DNA from: Deltaproteobacteria bacterium
GTDB lineage: Bacteria > Myxococcota > UBA727 > JABDBI01
Direction of reading: 5' to 3'
Assembly: GCA_016764955.1 (NCBI GenBank)
Contig: JAESQZ010000212.1
Coordinates: forward strand, 1-11,181
Length of the DNA: 11,181 nucleotides
Within the stretch, counting starts at the first letter, position 1. Every line of letters begins with the position of its first letter. Made by a program: the position numbers and the translations under genes. The notes below the pieces were generated by a model. The model saw only the letters and a list, made by a program, of their open reading frames with translations. It ran no database searches and had not been told where the DNA came from. This document shows positions 1 to 7,790 of this stretch, piece after piece.

Positions 1-2270
1 TAGCTAAAGAAAACCAAGTTTTTTTAAATCTAGACTTAGAGCAGTGGGAATCCCACGATATTACTTATCAAATCTTTGAAGATATTCTCTTAAAACCAGA
101 GTTTTCGGACTACTCGCATGTTGGAATTGTGGTGCAGGCTTATTTGAAGCATTCGGAAAAAGACCTGGAGCGCCTATTAGCTTTAGCAAAACGTCGAGGG
201 GCGCCTATCGGGGTTCGGCTGGTAAAGGGTGCTTATTGGGACTACGAGCTGGTTAAAGCTCGGCAAAATGGTTTTGAATGCCCTGTTTGGACCCAAAAAT
301 CTGAATCCGATATTCATTTTGAACGTCTGAGTCGATTCTTGCTGGATAATATTGATTATTTTCAGCCAGCATTTGGAAGTCATAATCTAAGGTCTTTGAG
401 TCAAGCAATGGTCTATGCCAATGCTAAGCGCATTCCAAAGAGTGCCTATGAAATCCAGATGCTTTATGGAATGGCAGAGCCGGAGCGAAAAGTTCTGCGG
501 GCCAGGGGGCACCGTGTTCGCGTTTATGCGCCCATTGGTGAGCTTTTACCGGGGATGTCCTATTTGGTAAGAAGGCTTTTGGAGAATACTTCTAACTCAG
601 GGTTTTTGAAGTTGTCACATCAAGACGACGTAGATCCGAATCAACTATTAAGGGAGCCTCAATTGGAAAAAAATTCTACAACGCTTAAGATGCCGGAAGG
701 TGCGCCTTTTGATAATTGCCCGTTGCTTGATTTTACGAAAATGGAAAATCGAGAGCGTTTTCAAAAAGCGGTTGATGATTGGGTACCAAAATTTCCAGCT
801 AAAGTGCCTGTGGTTATTGCGGGTGAAGAGCAGTCTGGTGAGCATGTGTTCGAGCGCATGACGCCTAACGATGGCAAAACAGCTGTGGCTGAAGTCCAAC
901 TGGCAAGTGTGGGTCAAGCAGAGCAAGCTGTTCAAACAGCTGTGACAGCTTATCCTGAGTGGCGCGAGAAGCCGATCAAAGAAAGAGCTGATTTGCTGAA
1001 CAAATTGGCTGATATTTTAGAGCGTGATCGTTTTGAATTAGCCGCTTTGATGTGTCATGAGTCAGGAAAACCTTGGGCTGTTGCTGACGCAGATCTTGGT
1101 GAGGCAGTCGACTTTTGTCGATATTATGCTTGCCAAGCTCTGGAAGAATTGGCGCCACGCAAACAAGGCAATGTCTGGGGTGAGTCGAATATCTTGAGCT
1201 ATGAAGGTCGAGGGCCGGCGCTGGTCATTGCGCCTTGGAATTTCCCGTTGGCTATTTTGTGTGGCATGACGGCGGCTGCTTTGGTGACAGGTAATTCTGT
1301 GATCATGAAGCCTGCAGAGACGTCTTCGTTGATTGCCAAAGAGTTATTTGATCGAATACTCGAAGCAGGTTGCCCTTCTGACGTTTGTCAATTTTTGCCA
1401 GGTGAGGGTTCTAAAGTTGGCGCCTACTTGGTGGAGCATCCTCAAATCGCGCAGATTGTTTTCACAGGCAGTAAAAAAGTGGGCCTTGAGATAGTGGAGA
1501 AAGCCGCCAAGGTTCAAAAAGACCAGCCTCAAGTCAAGCGTGTGGTTTGTGAAATGGGTGGCAAAAACGCGATTATTATCGATGATGATGCTGATTTGGA
1601 TGAAGCTGTGTCAGGTGTTGTGTCGAGTGCATTTGATTTTGCAGGCCAGAAGTGTTCTGCAGCGTCTCGTGTCTTGGTGCATGAAAATATTTATGAGCGA
1701 TTCAAAACTCGCCTGCTGGATGCTTGTAAAAGTGTGATTGTTGATGTTGCTACAAGCCCAAGTTGTGTATTGCCTCCGGTGATTGATGAGACTGCACAGA
1801 AGCGTTTATTAGATGAAATCGAGATGGCTCGTAAGGAGCATCAACTTTTGTTTCAGGGGCAGGTGCCTGCTGACGGATTTTTTGTGCCGGTGAGCGTGTT
1901 TGAAGTTCAAAATGAGCGTTGCCGCTTGATGCAGCATGAAATGTTTGGGCCTGTTTTGGGCGTTATGAAAGTCAAAGATTTTGACGAAGCTTTGAAAATT
2001 GCGGGCTCGACACAGTTTGCCCTAACAGGTGCTGTTTTTTCGAGGAGTCCAGAGAATTTGATGCGTGCGCGTCAGGCGTTTCGAGTCGGTAATCTTTATC
2101 TGAATCAAGGCAGTGCAGGGGCTATGGTTAATAGGCAGCCATTTGGTGGTTTTGGGATGAGTGGCATTGGGACCAAGGCCGGTGGCCCTGGTTACTTAAT
2201 GCACTTTGTGGATCCGCGCTGTGTGACCGAAAATACACAACGCCGTGGCTTTACGCCAGATTTGGAGTAG
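1..2270 (+). CDS. putA: Bifunctional proline dehydrogenase / L-glutamate gamma-semialdehyde (P5C) dehydrogenase, 5'-truncated by window edge
   Basis: PutA oxidises proline to P5C with FAD and then oxidises glutamate semialdehyde to glutamate with NAD+. The frame is open from base 3 to the TAG at 2268-2270, giving 755 visible residues. The GTG at 129 is internal, because the reading frame continues upstream of it with good family sequence. The visible part starts in the PRODH barrel: VRLVKGAYWDYE is coded at about 213-248, and the substrate-binding RRLLEN motif at 570-587 (Arg-Arg, then Glu at 582). A linker follows, then a complete aldehyde dehydrogenase domain from about 850 onward. It has the APWNFPLA motif near 1230, FTGSKKVG at about 1461-1484, the general-base Glu in CEMGGKNA (codon 1551) and the catalytic Cys in FAGQKCSAA (codon 1653). 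The missing N-terminus is probably about 250 residues if this is the ~1000-aa PutA type; whether a DNA-binding domain exists cannot be seen. Both active sites look intact. Transcription may end in the hairpin that starts 10 bases after the stop. Confidence 0.95.
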   Translation, partial: AKENQVFLNLDLEQWESHDITYQIFEDILLKPEFSDYSHVGIVVQAYLKHSEKDLERLLALAKRRGAPIGVRLVKGAYWDYELVKARQNGFECPVWTQKSESDIHFERLSRFLLDNIDYFQPAFGSHNLRSLSQAMVYANAKRIPKSAYEIQMLYGMAEPERKVLRARGHRVRVYAPIGELLPGMSYLVRRLLENTSNSGFLKLSHQDDVDPNQLLREPQLEKNSTTLKMPEGAPFDNCPLLDFTKMENRERFQKAVDDWVPKFPAKVPVVIAGEEQSGEHVFERMTPNDGKTAVAEVQLASVGQAEQAVQTAVTAYPEWREKPIKERADLLNKLADILERDRFELAALMCHESGKPWAVADADLGEAVDFCRYYACQALEELAPRKQGNVWGESNILSYEGRGPALVIAPWNFPLAILCGMTAAALVTGNSVIMKPAETSSLIAKELFDRILEAGCPSDVCQFLPGEGSKVGAYLVEHPQIAQIVFTGSKKVGLEIVEKAAKVQKDQPQVKRVVCEMGGKNAIIIDDDADLDEAVSGVVSSAFDFAGQKCSAASRVLVHENIYERFKTRLLDACKSVIVDVATSPSCVLPPVIDETAQKRLLDEIEMARKEHQLLFQGQVPADGFFVPVSVFEVQNERCRLMQHEMFGPVLGVMKVKDFDEALKIAGSTQFALTGAVFSRSPENLMRARQAFRVGNLYLNQGSAGAMVNRQPFGGFGMSGIGTKAGGPGYLMHFVDPRCVTENTQRRGFTPDLE

Positions 2271-2279
2271 GGGCGTAAC

Positions 2280-2300
2280 CCCTCTCCTTTTGGGAGAGGG
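2280..2300 (+). terminator. GC-rich hairpin just after putA, possible weak terminator
   Basis: CCCTCTCC (2280-2287) pairs with GGAGAGGG (2293-2300) around a TTTTG loop, beginning 10 bases after the putA stop. No T-run follows (the next bases are AGATTT), so it is not a classic Rho-independent terminator. It is the outer part of a dispersed-repeat arm and may simply stabilise or attenuate the putA transcript. A mirror copy of the same hairpin lies at 2414-2434 inside the next gene. Confidence 0.3.
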
Positions 2301-2434
2301 AGATTTCAACTTGTTGAAATCGGGTGAGGGTTCGTATTGCCAAGTTTGTCTGAATAGTGATTAATCAGGCTTAGCTCATGAAACCCTCACCCGATTTTGC
2401 TGAACCAAAATCTCCCTCTCCCAAAAGGAGAGGG
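2280..2434. repeat. 53-bp imperfect inverted repeat pair (dispersed palindromic element)
   Basis: The left arm is 2280-2332 and the right arm 2382-2434, in opposite orientation, separated by 49 bases. Arm ends match perfectly: the outer 27 bases (2280-2306 against 2408-2434) and the inner 16 bases (2317-2332 against 2382-2397). The central 10 bases differ (2307-2316 against 2398-2407). Each arm also contains its own CCCTCTCC/GGAGAGGG palindrome. This pattern of conserved ends, variable core and paired copies fits a short dispersed element of the kind scattered through many proteobacterial genomes, not a coding constraint. The right arm supplies codons 3-19 of the flippase-like gene, and the 49-base spacer holds that gene's start codon. 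Genome copy number cannot be judged from here. Confidence 0.85.
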
Positions 2435-3436
2435 AAAATAGCTCATATTGCTGCTGCGCTTTTAGGTCTAAGCTTAATAGCATATCTGGTTTGGCAAACT
2501 GGCTTTGAAGTTGTTTATCAAGCAATCTCGTCGCCAGCAATTTATTGGAAGTCTATTTTTGCCTGTGAAATTGGTTTTTGGTGTTTTGGCCTGTTGTCAC
2601 AACGTGCTTTGTACGGTGAGAAGGCTAAGAAAATCCCTTGGTCGGTGTTATTAAAAGCCGGCTGTTCGACTTATGTGATAATGGGCTTACTTCCGATGGG
2701 TCGTGTTGCTGGAGAGGCTGTTCGGGCTGTGATGCTTGCACCTTATGTAGGTAAGTCTCTTGCAACAATGGTCGCTGTACAGGCTCAAATTATTGTTTTG
2801 AGTATTACAACGCTGGTAACATGCTTGGCTGCAATTGTTTTTGTGACGAAACTTGGCTGGCAGCCGATGAGCTGGTTAGGGGTTTTGAATGCTGGTTTAA
2901 TAGCTGGTGTATTTGTGCTTGCGATATTAGCAGCCAAGCGTTTTCATATTGGTCGTAAGCTTGGTTTTTTGTTGCCTCGCGTGAAAGTGTTTGGCGAAGA
3001 GTTTGATGCTTATTTTATTGGAACGCATGTTTTGCCCACAAAAGCAGTCTTATATGAGGGGTTGTCACGTTTGAGTCAACTTATTCAAAATGGTTTTTTG
3101 GTTTTATCGGTTGGGGGTATGTGGGGAATTTCACAGGCTATAGCTTCTGAAGGTGTTCATTTGGTTGGCGCGACGGTGGGAGATCTGATTCCCGGGCAGT
3201 TAGGTGTGCATGAATTAGTTTATAGTCAAGCCGGAACACTGCTTGGTATTGGTGCCGAACAAGCGTTGTCGATTGCGTTATTAGCGCATATTAGTCAAAT
3301 GTTTGGGGTGGCCTTGGCATTGGTGGTACCGCTACTAGTTGTCATACCAGCGAAGGCTGGTATCCAGAATAGAAGACCAAGACTTAAGCAACCGAAAAAT
3401 AAACTGCATCAGGATGATGAAATACCAGCGCGCTGA
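2378..3436 (+). CDS. Lysylphosphatidylglycerol synthase TM-domain / flippase-like integral membrane protein
   Basis: This 352-aa inner-membrane protein has about seven to eight hydrophobic segments, at residues ~21-41, 56-73, 91-118, 130-157, 165-187, 232-252, 258-275 and 296-322. Typical family marks are PMGRVAGEAVRA (~106-117) and IPGQLGVHEL (271-280), matching the UPF0104/LPG_synthase_TM family. Members are thought to translocate or handle lipids or lipid-linked glycans; the substrate here is unknown. ATG at 2378 is the only ATG, GTG or TTG start before the first membrane segment, with a weak AGG at 2367-2369 upstream. Two oddities stand out. Residues 3-19 (a Pro/Ser/Lys/Arg-rich stretch) are coded by the right arm of the inverted repeat. 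The tail from residue 322 begins with VIPAKAGIQ, a well-known repeat-coded peptide, and then runs 53 bases into antisense metH. The functional domain is probably residues ~20-322, with both ends remodelled by repeats. It follows putA on the same strand after 107 bases but has no obvious link to proline metabolism. Confidence 0.85.
   Translation: MKPSPDFAEPKSPSPKRRGKIAHIAAALLGLSLIAYLVWQTGFEVVYQAISSPAIYWKSIFACEIGFWCFGLLSQRALYGEKAKKIPWSVLLKAGCSTYVIMGLLPMGRVAGEAVRAVMLAPYVGKSLATMVAVQAQIIVLSITTLVTCLAAIVFVTKLGWQPMSWLGVLNAGLIAGVFVLAILAAKRFHIGRKLGFLLPRVKVFGEEFDAYFIGTHVLPTKAVLYEGLSRLSQLIQNGFLVLSVGGMWGISQAIASEGVHLVGATVGDLIPGQLGVHELVYSQAGTLLGIGAEQALSIALLAHISQMFGVALALVVPLLVVIPAKAGIQNRRPRLKQPKNKLHQDDEIPAR
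3341..3370. repeat. 'VIPAKAGIQ'-type dispersed palindromic repeat
   Basis: ATACCAGC (3344-3351) and GCTGGTAT (3356-3363) form a perfect 8-bp stem with a GAAG loop. The surrounding GTCAT...ATCCAGA layout matches the widespread proteobacterial repeat whose translation reads VIPAKAGIQ. It codes residues 322-330 of the flippase-like protein and sits just before the convergent metH stop. It could serve as a barrier between converging transcripts, but neither strand has a T-run after the stem, so I do not call it a terminator. The TCTGGAT at 3445-3451 that could look like a distant inverted partner is ordinary metH coding sequence (DPES). Confidence 0.65.
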
Positions 3437-6400
3437 CGCTAGACTCTGGATCCATCATAAATCCACTGGTCAAATCAACTCCAATATGGCGATTAGGTTG
3501 CAACAAATTCCATAGGATTGTTTGGTTCTCAAGATCTGGGCAAGCAGGATATCCGAAACTGTAACGCTTGCCTTGGTATCGTGCTGAAAACAATGCTTTC
3601 ATGCTTATTTCAGCAGGGTCTGAAATTCCCCACATGGCGCGCATTTTTTGGTGTAACCACTCCGCTGCTGCTTCTGCCGTTTCTATTGCCAAAGCTGACA
3701 GAATATGACTCTGTAAATACTCTCCTTGATCTTTTAGATTATCGGCTATGACTCGTGCACCTTGGCAACTGGTGACCATCATCCCTAGATAATCTTCATC
3801 TGCTAAAAAGTCTGATAAGCACAATCTATCTTTGTTTGGTTGCCGCGGAAAATCAAACTTCGATTGGCCTTTTATGACAATAGAGTCTCCCTTGGAATTG
3901 ACTTTGAAAAACTGATACAAGCCTTTGCAAGATAGTATTTTTTTATCTAGCACCCAGTCTTGAACCTCTTGAACGGCTTGATAGAGGGCCTTGGCTTTAG
4001 GATTATCTCCGCGATCTTTTAGGCCTAAATGCCGCGTGTAGAGCATGACTGGATTGATAAATGTCCAAATTGTTTCTAAAGGCAGATCATCTAGTATGTT
4101 TAGATTTAAGTTCGGAGGCGCTCGAGGGGGGATTTTAGAAATGTTTTTTTGAGCAGGTTCACTTGAAGTGGTTGTGCTACTTGGCCGCGTCGCATTGATC
4201 TGAGCTTGTATGGACTCTTGCTTAACTCGAAGCTCTTTTTTTAAGATATCTGCTTGGTTGGGGTCCGTGATGCGATTTGCTAAGGCTAATCCTGTCATGG
4301 CATCTCGTGCATAACAAACGGTTCCATTGTACTGTGCAGAAATTTTTGAATAGCTAAATTTTTCGCTTAAAGCAGCTCCGCCAACAAAAAGAGGAACCGA
4401 TATGTCAGCATTTCGTAAAGCATCTGCTGTAACAACCATTTCTTGTGCGCTTTTTACCAAAAGGCCACTTAAGCCAATCAAGTCAGGCTGGTGTTTATGA
4501 AATGCATCAATCAAAGTCCGGGGTAAGACTTTAATGCCAAGGTTAATAATTTTAAATCCGTTGTTTGAAAAAATGATTTCTACTAGATTTTTTCCAATAT
4601 CATGAACATCACCTTTTACGGTCGCTAATAACATTTTACCCCTGGAGGCTTCATTGGATTTTGTCATGAATTGTTCAAGATGCGAAACAGCGGCTTTCAT
4701 CACCTCAGCAGACTGCAGTACTTCTGCTACAATGAGCTGATTTTTTCTAAAAAGTTCACCGACTTCTTTCATCCCTGTCATCAAAGGACCATTAATGATC
4801 GATAAGGGATCTAAATCCTGCCTGATTTCTTCTAAGTCTTCTATTAAATCTGTTTTGATGCCCTCGACAACGGCTTGCGCTAACCTTTGTTCGACAGGCA
4901 TATTGGTTTTATCGATTTTAGGGCCTTGAGGACGATGTCTGAAATGGGCAGTGAATTCAGCCAAAATCGTATCAAAATTGTCCAAATTGGATTCAATGAG
5001 ACGCTGACAAAGCTCAACTTCAGCTTCGGGGATCTGGGTGACCCGTTGAAGCTTTTCAGAGTTCACAATGGCCATGTCCAAACCAGCTTCTAGGTTGGCA
5101 TGGAGAAACACCGTATTCAATACTTGTCTTCCAGCACTGGGCAAACCAAAACTCACATTGGAAATGCCTAGCACCGTCATACACTCGGGGAATGCTTGCT
5201 TGATTGAACGAATACCCTTAATGGTTTCCTGTGCTGAACCAATATATTGCTTGTCACCAGTTCCACAGGGAAATACCAGGGGATCAAAAATAATATCTTT
5301 CGCAGAAACTTGATATTTCTGAGTCAGCAATTCAAAACTACGGCGTGCGATTTCAAGTTTTCTTTCAGCCGTAATACCCATGCCTTGCTGCAGGTCTTCA
5401 TCGATGCATCCAACCACAACGGCAGCCCCATACTTTTTTAAAAGGGGGCATATTTTCTGAAAACGATCTTCACCATCTTCTAAATTAACCGAGTTAACAA
5501 TTGATTTTCCCTGAATGCATTTTAAGCTTTCTTCAATAACTTTTGGATCAGTCGAGTCGATCATGAAGGGCGCTTTAATCAGTTTGGTTGCCTTATGAAG
5601 AAAATGAAGCATATCGGACTCTTCTTCTCGATCTGTATTTGCTAAGCAAACATCGATGACATGTGCTCCATGCCGAACTTGTCTGCGACCTACTTCAGCC
5701 CCCTCTTCAAACTTTTCCTGGGTGATCAAATCTTTAAATAATTTGCTCCCAATGACATTGGTTCTCTCGCCAACAATTAAGGGCCTATTTTCCAATAAAT
5801 CAAGATTTTCCATACCGGACACGGCGGCTCTTGTTTGAACAATAGGTTGTCTGGGATTAAAATTCTTGGCCATCTGAGCAATGGCTCGAACATGTTCGGG
5901 TGTTGTGCCACAACAACCACCCAAAATATTGAGCCACAGTTTTTCACAGAAAATACTCAGCTTTTCAGCGAGCCCTTGGGGGGACTCATGATAATTGCCT
6001 TCTTCATCAGGAAGACCGGCATTAGGCATGCACAATACAAAGGTATTGGAAATTTTTGATAATGCTTGAATGTGATCTCGCATCGCATCAGGACCGGTGG
6101 CACAATTGATGCCAATACCCATCAATGCAGCATGCTCTAAACTGGTCACCAGAGCTTCTATCGATTGCCCTGCCAACATGGTCCCCATGGGCTCAATCGT
6201 TCCCGAAACAATAATAGGAATATCATCCTTTGAAATTCCCAATTTGAGTAATGTCTTCGAAATTCCTAAGAGGCCGGCTTTAATGTTCAGTGTGTCTTGA
6301 CCGGTTTCCAGTAAAAGTAGATCAACGCCGCCCTCGATCAACCCTTGCGCCTGTTCTGCGTAGAAATCAGCCAATGCCTCAAACGTGACTCCACCCGTGA

Positions 6401-6776
6401 TACAGATTGATTTGGTGGTTGGTCCCATTGAGCCGGCCACATATTTACCAAAAGTATCTGCTGCCCGCCTGGCGACTCGCGCCGCTTCCCGGTTGATTTC
6501 AAGTGTCTTTGTTTCGAGTCCATACTCTTGTAAAACCAAGCTGGTGGCGCCAAAAGTATTCGTCTCGATGAAGTCTGCTCCGGCCTCCAGATAAGAACGG
6601 TGAATTTCTTCAATTATCTTTGGTCTTGTTAGGTTTAAGTTTTCGTTACAACCTTCAAGAGTCTCGCCCCCGAAATCATCAGCACTCAAATTTCTGACTT
6701 GGATTTGGGTCCCCATAGCGCCATCAAAGACACACAGGCGATCTTGCAAGAGCTCTTTGAGGTGATGAGTCTTCAT
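3384..6776 (-). CDS. metH: Cobalamin-dependent methionine synthase
   Basis: MetH is a cytosolic enzyme that transfers a methyl group from 5-methyl-THF to homocysteine via cobalamin. All modules are present in 1130 aa. The homocysteine-binding barrel (~1-310) has zinc ligands Cys225 (GINCATG) and Cys288/Cys289 (GGCCGTT). The pterin-binding domain spans ~330-590 (start RPLIVGERTNVIGS). The cobalamin cap is at ~625-705. The Rossmann B12 domain carries DVHDIGKN with lower-ligand His725. The reactivation domain (~890-1130) contains the AdoMet-binding RYSFGYPACPD at 1071-1081. It is shorter than the ~1227-aa E. coli enzyme. The protein stops at HPDAVYFSVA, where E. coli continues for about 30 more residues, and a Ser/Thr/Pro-rich linker (~863-890) precedes the reactivation domain. 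The N-terminal barrel (FDGAMGTQIQ, EGCNENLNLTRP) resembles the non-enterobacterial type. The start is the ATG one base after the metF stop, preceded by GAGGAG. Its 3' end overlaps the convergent flippase-like gene by 53 bp. Confidence 0.97.
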   Translation of the reverse strand: MKTHHLKELLQDRLCVFDGAMGTQIQVRNLSADDFGGETLEGCNENLNLTRPKIIEEIHRSYLEAGADFIETNTFGATSLVLQEYGLETKTLEINREAARVARRAADTFGKYVAGSMGPTTKSICITGGVTFEALADFYAEQAQGLIEGGVDLLLLETGQDTLNIKAGLLGISKTLLKLGISKDDIPIIVSGTIEPMGTMLAGQSIEALVTSLEHAALMGIGINCATGPDAMRDHIQALSKISNTFVLCMPNAGLPDEEGNYHESPQGLAEKLSIFCEKLWLNILGGCCGTTPEHVRAIAQMAKNFNPRQPIVQTRAAVSGMENLDLLENRPLIVGERTNVIGSKLFKDLITQEKFEEGAEVGRRQVRHGAHVIDVCLANTDREEESDMLHFLHKATKLIKAPFMIDSTDPKVIEESLKCIQGKSIVNSVNLEDGEDRFQKICPLLKKYGAAVVVGCIDEDLQQGMGITAERKLEIARRSFELLTQKYQVSAKDIIFDPLVFPCGTGDKQYIGSAQETIKGIRSIKQAFPECMTVLGISNVSFGLPSAGRQVLNTVFLHANLEAGLDMAIVNSEKLQRVTQIPEAEVELCQRLIESNLDNFDTILAEFTAHFRHRPQGPKIDKTNMPVEQRLAQAVVEGIKTDLIEDLEEIRQDLDPLSIINGPLMTGMKEVGELFRKNQLIVAEVLQSAEVMKAAVSHLEQFMTKSNEASRGKMLLATVKGDVHDIGKNLVEIIFSNNGFKIINLGIKVLPRTLIDAFHKHQPDLIGLSGLLVKSAQEMVVTADALRNADISVPLFVGGAALSEKFSYSKISAQYNGTVCYARDAMTGLALANRITDPNQADILKKELRVKQESIQAQINATRPSSTTTSSEPAQKNISKIPPRAPPNLNLNILDDLPLETIWTFINPVMLYTRHLGLKDRGDNPKAKALYQAVQEVQDWVLDKKILSCKGLYQFFKVNSKGDSIVIKGQSKFDFPRQPNKDRLCLSDFLADEDYLGMMVTSCQGARVIADNLKDQGEYLQSHILSALAIETAEAAAEWLHQKMRAMWGISDPAEISMKALFSARYQGKRYSFGYPACPDLENQTILWNLLQPNRHIGVDLTSGFMMDPESSVSALVFHHPDAVYFSVA

Positions 6777-6777
6777 A

Positions 6778-7719
6778 CTAAAAAAGTCTCCTCATCAGCG
6801 AACAAAACAAGTCCGTATTCTTCATGAGATAGAAGTGCAAATGCCGGTGATTATTTTCGATGAGATTCAAACACTGCTGGTAAGTCCAATCAAGGCCCAC
6901 TTCTGATGCTTCTAAAGGTGTTTTTGCATCCATCATCTGATTGACCAACTGGCTCGGAAAATCAACATGAAAGAACTTGGAGAGTTTAACCAGCTGTTTT
7001 GATGAACTGACAATCTTAGTTGCAGGTATGATTGGAATGTGAACTTGATCGGCAATCAGTTGTTCAAAGTTAAAAAATGGACTATTATCGAAAAACATCT
7101 GAGTGACAGCGTAATCGGCCCCTCTATTTTGTTTTGCGACAAAATATTCCACATCCCATTCTAGATTTGGCGCTTCAAAGTGTTTTTCAGGATAGCAAGC
7201 AACTCCAATTTCAAAATCTGTTGGCTGACCTTCTGTGCTTAAATATTTACCCTGATTTATGTGTTGGATTTGGTCAATCAAATCAACCGCATGATTATGA
7301 TAAGTTTTATCTGCCCGTTTTTCTTTAGGTGACCCATCGCCTCGAAGTGCCATAATATTTTGGATGCCTAAAAAACCCAAATCAATCAAAGCATCTTCTG
7401 TTTCTTCACAGCTAAACCCATGACACAATAAATGGGGCACCATTGGGATGTTAAATTTATGCTCAAGGGCAGCGCATATGGCGATAGTGCCCGGAGATTT
7501 TCTAAAAATTCTTTTTTTATAGTGATTGGTTTGGGTTGGTATCCACTCGACTCCAGAGGCATGACTGGTCACATCGATCCATAGAGGGGAAAAAGGTAGG
7601 ATATCATCCATAATCCTGAACATGGTTTCAATGCTATTGCCTCGGGTTGGAGGCGTAATTTCCACACTGATGGTCAGATTGTCTGGTTTTTTTGCACGAA
7701 GTAAATCCGTTACAGTCAT
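6778..7719 (-). CDS. metF: Methylenetetrahydrofolate reductase, Bacteroidota-like form
   Basis: MetF is a flavin enzyme that reduces 5,10-methylene-THF to 5-methyl-THF, the methyl donor used by the MetH coded immediately downstream. The 313-aa product has the usual length and marks: SVEITPP with the catalytic Glu (~18-24), PHLLCHGF (~95-102), IMALRGDG (~122-129), CYPEKHFEAPN (~174-184) and TQMFFDN (~206-212). Several stretches (PLWIDVTSH, RKSPGTIAICAA, LIDLGFLGI, KFFHVDFPSQL) read closer to Bacteroidota MetF than to E. coli MetF; this is from memory of the families, not an alignment. The ATG at 7719 has no clear Shine-Dalgarno. The TAG stop (6780-6778) lies one base before the metH ATG, indicating one operon with coupled translation. 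It is divergent from the ABC transporter gene across 71 bp. Confidence 0.94.
   Translation of the reverse strand: MTVTDLLRAKKPDNLTISVEITPPTRGNSIETMFRIMDDILPFSPLWIDVTSHASGVEWIPTQTNHYKKRIFRKSPGTIAICAALEHKFNIPMVPHLLCHGFSCEETEDALIDLGFLGIQNIMALRGDGSPKEKRADKTYHNHAVDLIDQIQHINQGKYLSTEGQPTDFEIGVACYPEKHFEAPNLEWDVEYFVAKQNRGADYAVTQMFFDNSPFFNFEQLIADQVHIPIIPATKIVSSSKQLVKLSKFFHVDFPSQLVNQMMDAKTPLEASEVGLDWTYQQCLNLIENNHRHLHFYLMKNTDLFCSLMRRLF
6788..6793 (-). promoter_or_regulatory. metH ribosome binding site inside the metF 3' end
   Basis: On the minus strand GAGGAG lies 11 bases before the metH ATG, within the last codons of metF (the two Arg codons before Leu-Phe-stop). With a one-base gap between the metF stop and the metH start, this site and terminating ribosomes together support translational coupling and fix the metH start. 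Confidence 0.7.
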
Positions 7720-7790
7720 GGTCTTTTGTCTTTAACATGCCTCAGGAAGAAAGATGAACATTTGATTCTTTAGATTCTACAAAGACTCAA
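7720..7790. promoter_or_regulatory. Divergent metF / ABC transporter intergenic region
   Basis: These 71 bases must hold, or overlap with, the control elements for both divergent genes. On the minus strand TAGAAT (7779-7774) is a five-of-six match to the sigma-70 -10 box and sits 55 bases before the metF ATG. No convincing -35 lies at the right spacing. I see no good plus-strand promoter. The region is too short for a SAM or cobalamin riboswitch, and no pair of MetJ-like boxes is visible. The promoter assignment is inference. Confidence 0.3.

Noticed and set aside
1540..1737. Short overlapping reading frames inside putA, metH, metF, the ABC gene and the MBL gene
   Set aside because: They lie in other frames of well-supported genes, have no family motifs and no ribosome binding sites worth noting.
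2280..2434. MITE or insertion sequence ends with target duplication
   Set aside because: No flanking direct repeat or transposase-like internal sequence is visible; two head-to-head copies of a short dispersed palindrome explain it more simply.
3445..3451. TCTGGAT as the distant arm of the VIPAKAGIQ repeat
   Set aside because: It is conserved MetH coding sequence on the minus strand; the pairing with 3361-3367 is short and likely chance.
7720..7790. SAM or cobalamin riboswitch upstream of metF-metH
   Set aside because: Only 71 bases separate metF from the divergent gene, and no riboswitch core motifs are visible.
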